From positions 393,810,632 to 393,874,631 of the forward strand of contig NC_085141.1 of the NCBI RefSeq assembly GCF_024139115.2: a DNA stretch of 64,000 nt. The letters are read 5' to 3'. Under the pieces are notes generated by a model that was given only the letters and a program-made list of their open reading frames with translations, did no database searches and had not been told where the DNA came from. This stretch comes from Armigeres subalbatus. Taxonomy: Eukaryota; Arthropoda; Insecta; Diptera; Culicidae. The first letter of the stretch is position 1, and the number at the start of each line of letters is the position of its first letter. Positions 59,501-64,000 of the stretch are shown here, piece after piece. The position numbers and the translations under genes are program-made.

Positions 59501-60701
59501 CTGTAAAACCCTAATCAAGTGCTACAACGAGCGTAAAACCGACGACATGGACATGACGGCCGCTGGCGGCACTGCTCTGCCTGGAGCAAACTTGATGCGC
59601 AACGGAGCAGCGGCACCTCTGGCAAGTGCAGCCACTGCTCCGAGCTCTTCCTCTCTGGTGACTGCTCCCACTCCGGGAATTTCATCGTCCGGAGTATCGG
59701 TGGATGCCAATCTACTGAACGATCTGAATAAGATGTCCATTCAGCCAACAGTTGGTGGACAAAACACCGTTGCGGGTTCAAACGGTAGTCCCCTGGATGA
59801 ATGCTTGCTCTGTTCAGATCAAAAGCGGGACACTGTGTTCAAACCGTGCGGACATGTGGTGTGCTGTGACAATTGCAGTCCTAGGATAAAGAAATGTTTG
59901 ATTTGTCGCGAAGCGGTTTCAGAGCGCGAGAAGATTGGCGAGTGTTTGGTTTGTTCCGACCGGAAGGCTTCGGTGTTCTTCAAACCATGTGGCCACATGG
60001 TGGCCTGTGACAATTGCGCGCAAATAATGAAGAAATGCGTTCAGTGTAGGATGCAGCTAGAGCAGAAAGTACCGCTATCGGTATGCAGCGGAGGGCCTGG
60101 AAATGTTGTCACGGTACAGTGTCAGCGCGATGAAAAGAAAGAAGGCAACCAAACCGTGCTACAGGGTATCAATAAGAGTGGACATGGTGTTGCCATGAAC
60201 AACACAATGTCTCCAAATGTTAGCGGAGTGAGTGGTACTCCAACGTCACTTACCACGATGAACAACATTGGCGCAGGGAACGTGGCGCCGAACAATCTAA
60301 ACCTGGCAGACGACGTTCAAAAATTGCAACAACAGCTGCAAGAGTTCAGAGAACAGGTATGTTGCCAATGATGCAATCATATTTCCCTTAATCTGTTTTC
60401 AGACAATTGTACGTTAGAAAACTTCAAATCCCTTGCCCATATTCCTGTTATCGATAAACATTTCCAGCATTATTTTAATACCGTTGTCAATTTTGTTTAT
60501 GTTCTATTGAAAATCAAAAGGTTGCCATACTTACTCCAGATTTCAATCTCTTCCTCACAGGCAATGTGTCCAGTGTGTTTCGACCGCAACAAAAACATGG
60601 TGTTCCTGTGCGGCCATGGTACGTGTCAGTTGTGTGGCGATCAAATCGAAGGTTGCCCAATCTGTCGCAAAACGGTGGAGAAGCGAATTTTGATGTTTTA
60701 A
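41366..60701 (+). CDS. mib1: mind bomb 1 E3 ubiquitin ligase (whole gene, 5 coding exons)
   Basis: Exons 41,366-41,515, 56,754-57,854, 58,244-59,308, 59,382-60,356 and 60,561-60,701 join in phase 0 with GT-AG introns to about 1,143 residues plus stop; animal homologues are about 1,000-1,230. Mib1 is a cytoplasmic RING E3 ligase that ubiquitinates the Notch ligands Delta and Serrate/Jagged, driving their endocytosis in signal-sending cells. Domains in order: a first MIB/HERC2 domain (about 33-100, split by intron 1), a ZZ zinc finger (about 102-150, Cys106, 109, 121, 124, 130, 133), a second MIB/HERC2 domain (about 166-240), the paired REP region (about 255-415), about eight or nine ankyrin repeats (about 475-830), two atypical RINGs and a C-terminal RING. 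An Ala/Ser/Thr-rich linker separates ankyrins from RINGs. Intron 1 is 15.2 kb and transposon-filled. No defect is visible. Confidence 0.96.
42950..46245 (+). mobile_element. near-complete RTE-clade LINE in mib1 intron 1
   Basis: A perfect 14 bp direct repeat ATCACCAACCAGCT flanks it (42,936-42,949 and 46,246-46,259). The 3' end is a short (TAA)n tail, as in RTE elements. The 3.3 kb length agrees with full-length RTEs. The long perfect duplication implies a fairly recent insertion, yet the reading frame is broken at least four times. It lies in the same orientation as mib1. Confidence 0.92.
43220..46232 (+). pseudogene. RTE ORF (endonuclease, reverse transcriptase), frameshifted
   Basis: The endonuclease opens [10 protein letters not shown] near 43,323 and continues with [22 protein letters not shown] and the catalytic ESDHYLV. 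The reverse transcriptase has [42 protein letters not shown] and the catalytic FADDIDI. The C-terminal part, [20 protein letters not shown] to about 46,232, follows. Frame changes lie near 44,260, 44,896, 45,345 and 45,600; two codons seem lost at about 45,190. The frame is open upstream of the first ATG at 43,361, back to a stop near 43,226. Confidence 0.9.
46351..46507. mobile_element. hairpin MITE family B, copy 3
   Basis: TCTCGCTTAACTTTTCAAAG at the left and its inverted match (46,488-46,507) at the right; inner arms share GAATTAATTTGAATAGCGCA. It sits about 90 bases downstream of the RTE insertion within mib1 intron 1. Confidence 0.75.
46515..46854 (+). pseudogene. Penelope-like element: GIY-YIG endonuclease relic
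   Basis: One frame starts KTGVYKINC, followed 11 residues later by HVGQTK. This GVYxIxC plus VGQT pattern is the GIY-YIG nuclease core of Penelope-like retroelements. After a frame break come [12 protein letters not shown] and a C-terminal [20 protein letters not shown], also typical of Penelope C-termini, with a stop at 46,852. The reverse transcriptase is absent. Confidence 0.7.
46926..47152. mobile_element. 227 bp palindromic MITE
   Basis: Arms of about 100 bases: CAAAACGACTTATCTGCTTT, AAACAAAGATTCAAACGTC and CGCAAACCAACAC on the left, with the inverted copies on the right. The loop is about 25 bases. No coding capacity. Confidence 0.75.
47190..47290. repeat. conserved GAAGACGG...AGGTCGAAATACGTATCTGT module
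   Basis: The stretch CACTGAAGACGGTCTCACAG then TTGAGGTCGAAATACGTATC, TGTAAAGAT and GTGGAATTAAATGG is shared, at about 85 percent by eye, with the core of the MITE in mib1 intron 2 (57,985-58,045). The flanking arms are different. Confidence 0.6.
47318..47850 (+). pseudogene. Ty3/gypsy reverse transcriptase / RNase H relic
   Basis: Several frames together show [48 protein letters not shown] and [13 protein letters not shown]. These are the end of a gypsy-type reverse transcriptase, its connection and the start of RNase H (the usual DASxxxxGAVL). Numerous stops and frameshifts; neither LTR is recognised nearby. Confidence 0.8.
48228..48352. repeat. GC-rich GGCGGCGT low-complexity segment
   Basis: An island of GGCGGC, GGCGTC and CGGCGTG words in otherwise AT-rich sequence. 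It is not associated with a gene start here. Confidence 0.6.
48370..48540. repeat. TTCCAGGAATTC-type degenerate repeat field
   Basis: Words such as CTCCAGGAATTCCTCCGGAA and TTTTTCCAGGAATTCTTTCC recur at about 24-base spacing, as at 15,900-16,430. Confidence 0.65.
49389..50529 (-). pseudogene. gag-like frame of the gypsy-like fragment
   Basis: From about 50,440 downwards: a [20 protein letters not shown] region, a Gln/Ser/Arg-rich middle, then the gag core [40 protein letters not shown] and, after a frame break at about 49,482, [20 protein letters not shown]. The pattern (W-P/F-K/R-F entry, ALNWY, W-EDF) is that of retrotransposon gag capsid domains. A second frame break lies at about 50,040-50,110. 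I assign Ty3/gypsy on the gag pattern and primer site; BEL/Pao is not excluded. Confidence 0.65.
50572..50583 (-). other. tRNA primer-binding site of the gypsy-like element
   Basis: CTGGCGCCCAAC read on the minus strand directly follows the LTR end CACAACA. TGGCGCCCAAC resembles the complement of a tRNA-Lys 3' end used by many gypsy-like and retroviral elements. Confidence 0.65.
50584..52161 (-). repeat. putative long 5' LTR of the gypsy-like element
   Basis: Bounded by TGTTACGTAAGG (52,161) and TTTCACAACA (50,584) on the minus strand, so it begins TGTT and ends AACA. There is no second LTR in the window to compare, so the boundaries rest on the TG/CA ends, the primer site and the junction with the copia LTR. 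Open frames inside it show no domain. Confidence 0.5.
52327..54990 (+). pseudogene. copia-like gag-pol remains
   Basis: Blocks in order: a gag fragment ([20 protein letters not shown]), the protease motif [10 protein letters not shown] near 52,780, integrase core pieces ([41 protein letters not shown]), the reverse transcriptase ([32 protein letters not shown]; catalytic YIILCVDD at about 54,440) and an RNase H start ([16 protein letters not shown], as read by eye). Many frame changes and stops separate them. The zinc knuckle was not found. Confidence 0.85.
54993..55119 (+). repeat. 3' LTR-like copy of the copia element
   Basis: Shares TTACGCTTAATAAACTTTTA and GACTTCATTCGGAGTTCC with 52,180-52,245, and its first 44 bases with 49,355-49,398. 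AATAAA at about 55,051 may serve as its poly(A) signal. Confidence 0.7.
55290..55578 (-). mobile_element. Feilai-like SINE, second copy
   Basis: The minus strand reads GGGGCCCTCCTTAGCCGGGC, B-box GGTTCGATTCCCGG, and ends GTGTGGGGATGTCATGCCAA with a short AAG-rich tail. A short direct repeat CCTCTCCCT is found on both sides (55,281-55,289 and 55,585-55,593). It is about 90 percent similar by eye to the copy at 22,867-23,160. Confidence 0.85.
55735..56141 (+). repeat. dispersed repeat family A, copy 4
   Basis: The best preserved copy. It starts CACCGAGTGGTGACACTGCC then TTTCTCGAATTTAGCC, and ends GGTACAACTTTGTTGTACGA then GAAAGGCAAAAC. The CCTTTCTCG at the start and CGAGAAAGG at the end form a short terminal inverted repeat. 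A CA microsatellite lies at 55,971-55,990. Confidence 0.75.
56142..56753. other. 3' end of mib1 intron 1
   Basis: No mobile element or coding signal recognised. The last bases are a pyrimidine-rich tract ending in the acceptor CAG. Confidence 0.5.
56754..57854 (+). CDS. mib1: mib1 coding exon 2
   Basis: 367 codons from [15 protein letters not shown] to GVTKV before the donor GTGAGT. It contains the rest of the first MIB/HERC2 domain, the ZZ finger ([19 protein letters not shown]), the second MIB/HERC2 domain ([20 protein letters not shown]) and the REP region that binds ligand ([36 protein letters not shown]). Confidence 0.97.
57929..58067. mobile_element. 139 bp hairpin MITE in mib1 intron 2
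   Basis: Perfect or near-perfect arms of about 41 bases: CTTGTCATAAGACGAGTTAA at the left, then TACAATCCCATTGAATTTCAC, inverted at the right. The loop carries the GAAGACGG...GAGGTCGAAATACGTATC module also seen at 47,190-47,290. It takes up over a third of this 389-base intron (57,855-58,243). Confidence 0.85.
58244..59308 (+). CDS. mib1: mib1 coding exon 3
   Basis: 355 codons between the acceptor TTTTTTTAG at 58,235-58,243 and the donor GTAAGT at 59,309. It carries most ankyrin repeats, with the TALH/TPLH motifs [48 protein letters not shown] and [11 protein letters not shown]. Confidence 0.97.
59382..60356 (+). CDS. mib1: mib1 coding exon 4
   Basis: 325 codons. It finishes the ankyrin region ([32 protein letters not shown]), then an Ala/Ser/Thr-rich linker longer than in vertebrates, then the two atypical RINGs ([20 protein letters not shown] and [20 protein letters not shown]), a Gly/Asn/Thr-rich spacer, and a coiled coil [14 protein letters not shown] leading into the last exon. 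Confidence 0.96.
60561..60701 (+). CDS. mib1: mib1 coding exon 5
   Basis: 46 codons plus TAA. It encodes the C-terminal catalytic [24 protein letters not shown] followed by [20 protein letters not shown] and RILMF. All eight zinc ligands of a C3HC4 finger are present. Confidence 0.97.
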   Translation, partial: AMCPVCFDRNKNMVFLCGHGTCQLCGDQIEGCPICRKTVEKRILMF

Positions 60702-61699
60702 TTCCTATTCCTAACTGTGCCGCACAACCTTTCTCTCAAACAAGTAGATGTTCCATGAATTCTCCCTACTTGGCCGCAGAGGCATTTTACGAAAATCAAA
60801 ATTCTATTACCTAAGTTTATGTTATTAATAGGTTTTTGAAATGTGTCAATCCGGAATCAAAACTCATTCTATGTAATAGTCGAAGCGATATATATTATAT
60901 TTTTTACGTTTTAACGTTAACATTTTAAGGGTTTTATTTTATCGCACATTAGTAGTTATAGATTATTATTTTTCAATCGGATTTGTTGAAACTGCCTACG
61001 GCAGTAATAAGCACGAGCTCGAAATGCTTTCGTCTCATCTGAGATGGGGTATAGCTTCATGATAGTTGTAGTAAAATATCATCCATAAACTAATATTTAA
61101 TCCCGAGAAATTACAAAATTTCATTGATGATTGTACACAACTATTAGGTACATCTACTTGGAACATTATACAAAATCAAAATAGTTACGAAAATATATTT
61201 TTAACAAATATTCTTTTAATTGGCCCAGTATAACAATGATTTAGCCTAATTTTGTTCCGAAATTTGGACACAATTATTCTCAGCATTACCCAATAGCAAC
61301 ACTCCTCTCATACCTACCTACTTATTATTTCAAAATAAAACATTTAAATGCATAAAGCTTTTTGTAGTGTCAGTTTTATTTTGATAGAAAGTGAAAGAAA
61401 TCATTTATGATGTGGGCGACAAAATGTGCATTCAGAGATGGTATAGTGAATTTTGAAGTTCAGGATTTGTTTATAACGACCACGAGCTTGTCATCCACCC
61501 CTCGGACTCCCAGTCCAAGGGGGAGCATGAGACATGGAGACAAAATAAATTTAGTAATCTAGATTGGTTGCCGATAGTACTGGTCCCACGACCCATATAC
61601 TCAATCTGTAGCAAGAACCAGGTTCAAGAAAGCGGAACCCACCGCCGAAGTAAACGAGCCATTCCCAAACCAAAAGAGGAGTTGTAATCTCACATCGAG
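60702..61699 (+). other. mib1 3' UTR and downstream spacer
   Basis: AT-rich sequence after the mib1 stop without coding signal. The best poly(A) signal is at 61,334. The part after about 61,370 shows nothing recognisable. Confidence 0.5.
61334..61339 (+). terminator. probable mib1 poly(A) signal
   Basis: AATAAA in the context CAAAATAAAACATTT, 633 bases after the stop codon, followed about 30 bases later by a GT-rich stretch (TTTTTGTAGTGTCAG). A likely but unproven cleavage site. Confidence 0.5.
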
Positions 61700-61714
61700 A
61701 AAATGGAATGATTA

Positions 61715-61768
61715 TTATTATTATTGTCTTTATTAATGAGGTTTTCGGCCCTAGACCGGTTCACCTAA
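61715..61768 (-). mobile_element. 54 bp 5'-truncated LINE stub
   Basis: A 15 bp direct repeat AAAATGGAATGATTA (61,700-61,714 and 61,769-61,783) flanks 54 bases. On the minus strand these read GGTGAACCGGTCTAGGGCCG then AAAACCTCATTAATAAAGAC and a (AAT)n tail. It is a dead-on-arrival insertion consisting only of the last bases of a LINE. Confidence 0.8.
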
Positions 61769-61783
61769 AAAATGGAATGATTA

Positions 61784-62242
61784 ATTTAGTGTACTGACAT
61801 TTTATTTGCTTTTACTATTATAACTGGGTTTTATACTGGTGATGGGGTTTTTCTCAAGACCACAAGACTGATATACGTCTGATTTAGATTCTAGTCACAG
61901 AACAACTGAAATGTATTTCACCTATTCATGTACAACTCTACTCGGTACCTATATCTCCTATCTACAATTCAGCTCTCTTCGCTCAGACTCTCTTCTTGAT
62001 CGGGTTTGTCTGTTTTACCTCCAGTCGGATGACTAATAGCCATTACAGCTTCTTATCCCTTAAGAATTTTATTTCATCATTAAATTCAAATTACATTTAC
62101 TGTTTTTATCGAACGCACTTCATGCCTGATTACCTTTTTATTTAATTTAAAATCGATAGCACTAATTCATGCTGAGTAGATACTAATTTTTACTTCATCA
62201 TTTTACTTAAATTATTATTTCCGACAGCTTGTTATTTTTTTC
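61784..62242. other. spacer between mib1 and the gypsy remains
   Basis: AT-rich sequence without a recognised gene. It could include 3' LTR sequence of the neighbouring gypsy element, but there is no second LTR in the window to compare. Confidence 0.4.
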
Positions 62243-63947
62243 TTAATAATAAACGTATTCTTCCTTCTTCCTCTTCTTAATTTTTCTTTTCGAACGGCGT
62301 AACTTGCTCTGCTTCTCTTGAGACGCTGAACAACGATCTCCGCCTGAGAAAATGAGAGAATCAGCTGCGAATCCATAAAAATCGGAACTCGAGTCCGACG
62401 AAACATCGACGTCTTCTTCGAAATCATCAGGCTTTCTTTTCCCAGTTCTGATGCTGTTACTGATAGGCTCGAAAATACTGTTGGTTCGGTGAGTAAAGCA
62501 GTCGCTATCTGTATTCTCTCCTTGGAAAACCAAAACCTTCGTTGTTTTCCGGCGAGAAACTGGCAGAGCTTTAAGCTGGCGCTTGGAAGCCAAAACTAAC
62601 TTGCTCCCCAAAGATACTTTTTAAATCAGTAACTGTCTTTTCCTCCTTCAACACGTTGACAGCAGTTGCTGTTGTCGCAGGGCTAGTAAAAGTTTCTCTC
62701 CATCCCGAATAAAACTCGTCCAGCCAGGTCCGTCCCATGAGAGGTACAAAATCGCTTTGACATTTCAACACAACTAAATACAGCCTCTGCTGATTGTTTC
62801 CTAATTTGACTAAAACTTCAACCTTACCCAGAACCTTCAATCTATTACCGTCAATTATGTACTACTAAACGCTTATTGCAAACATGCATAGGAAGGTGGC
62901 TAAATTTTTTTACAAATAATTGTTCGGAGATGACTGATTCCGCAGAACCACAATCTATCTCCATAGACAGTCGTCTATTTTCAACAACCACCTCCACATG
63001 ACATGGATCGTTTATTTTATTAATTGATGAGATCATCATGCAGCGCATATCATCCTCAGAATCTGAAATCACGTCCGATTCGATGTCCTTTTTTAATCGC
63101 TTGAACAACCCTGATGTACTAGAGGAAGATGGCTTTGGTGAGTCTGCAAAGTTTACACTGGATTTTGCTTTAGGTGAATTGACTCGCTTTAGTTTATAGC
63201 AATACTTTCTAATGTGCCCTACTTTTTTGCAATACGAGCATAAATATGTTTGTCTACTGTAATCTCGACTGGTGTCATTTCCTCTTCTTCCATTAAACTT
63301 TCCTCTGTACTTATTTCTGTATGAAAACGATCTATCTCTACTGTTGCTGCGGCTTCTGTCTCTATATTTAGGTTTTGGCGGAGTCGGAAGCTCAGAACGT
63401 CGTCCTAAACGCGCAACTACGCCCAATCTCTTATCGTCGTCCTTTTTAATATAATTTGCTCCTTCTGCAACCCACTCCTGATTTACTATAATTTTTTCCG
63501 CTTTGGCCGCAGTAAGATCATCCTCAGCAAATAAACGTTTTTGCAACTGCCTATCATTGATTCCAATTACTAAAACATCTCTAATTGCTCGAAATCACAA
63601 TCCTCCGCTAAATGTTTCACATCTAAAACAAAATCGATAGACTTTTCGTATTGTCCTTGCTTGCGGGTCCAAAATTTATAACTGTGTATGACTTCGGATT
63701 CCTTCCTATCATAGCGCTTTTTTAACTCCTCAACCATATCTTTATATGCCAAATCTTTGAAATTTTGCCCTGGAAACAGAAGTTTTAATTGCGAGTACAC
63801 TTCTGTCCCACAAACAGCCAGAAACGAAGCCTTGTACCTATCCTCCGTGTAATTATTATGCACAAACAACCATTCTAACTGTTCTACGTATTGGGCGAAA
63901 GGGATGGTACCAGGGATAAATGGATCGCAAGTCGTTGTTAAAGACAT
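62243..63947 (-). pseudogene. Ty3/gypsy element (Mag-like) gag-protease remains, internally deleted
   Basis: Starts at ATG 63,947 (MSLTTTCDPFIPG). The gag capsid has QYVEQLEWLF and ELKKRYDRKESEVIHSYKFW. A CCHC knuckle CSYCKKVGHIRKYC follows at about 63,205-63,245, then the protease with MEIDCGSAESVIS at about 62,930-62,970 and its C-terminal PLMGRTWLDEF at about 62,710-62,745. Frame breaks lie near 63,585 and 62,850. Just after, at about 62,600, the frame shifts into a Lys/Arg-rich C-terminal frame that ends at 62,243. Reverse transcriptase, RNase H and integrase are missing. The 5' LTR would be beyond the right edge. Confidence 0.8.
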
Positions 63948-64000
63948 CCTGCACAAGCTTTAAAACTTAATGCAAATCCAGTTGGCAAGCTCGCAAAATC

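Noticed and set aside
1..64000. A new multi-gene system such as a defence island or biosynthetic cluster
   Set aside because: Only two host genes are supported, they are unrelated in function, and every other coding signal belongs to retroelement families.

Overview
The window looks like a piece of a culicine mosquito nuclear genome, most likely genus Aedes; the species cannot be fixed from sequence alone. Two host genes with spliceosomal GT-AG introns, one orthologous to animal mind bomb and one encoding a mitochondrial ribosomal protein, sit in a sea of mobile DNA: RTE, R1 and I-clade LINEs, Feilai-like tRNA SINEs, copia and gypsy relics, a Penelope relic, hAT and TA-type inverted-repeat elements, foldbacks and 23-24 bp minisatellites. 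That mixture, and introns of 7 and 15 kb filled with transposons, fits Aedes.

Layout. 1-21,800 is gene-free and repeat-rich: a minisatellite (1-880), an RTE relic (2,120), a second degenerate repeat field (3,838-4,990), and a three-layer nest in which an RTE element (5,600-11,610) is split by an R1-clade LINE (6,282-10,877), itself split by a non-autonomous hAT element (8,308-9,990). Several inverted-repeat elements follow. 21,835-30,345 (minus strand) is mRpS31 in three coding exons; its 7.3 kb second intron holds a nested SINE pair and a complete but mutated I-clade LINE (23,333-29,139). 30,400-40,900 is intergenic and dominated by foldbacks and a four-copy dispersed repeat family.

41,366-60,701 (plus strand) is mib1, the Notch-pathway E3 ubiquitin ligase mind bomb 1, complete in five coding exons encoding about 1,143 residues. 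Its 15.2 kb first intron contains an RTE LINE with a 14 bp target duplication, Penelope and gypsy relics, a copia-like element whose 5' LTR is interrupted by a gypsy-like fragment, a SINE and other repeats. Downstream, 61,700-63,950 holds a 54 bp stub of a LINE and a decayed, internally deleted gypsy element running off the right edge.

The two host genes are not functionally linked. Mib1 ubiquitinates Notch ligands for endocytosis in the signal-sending cell; mRpS31 is a structural protein of the small mitochondrial ribosomal subunit. They are transcribed divergently from start codons about 11 kb apart. No new defence, biosynthetic or signalling system was found. The most informative content is the transposon stratigraphy, where exact target duplications and frame-consistent junctions give a relative order of insertion.
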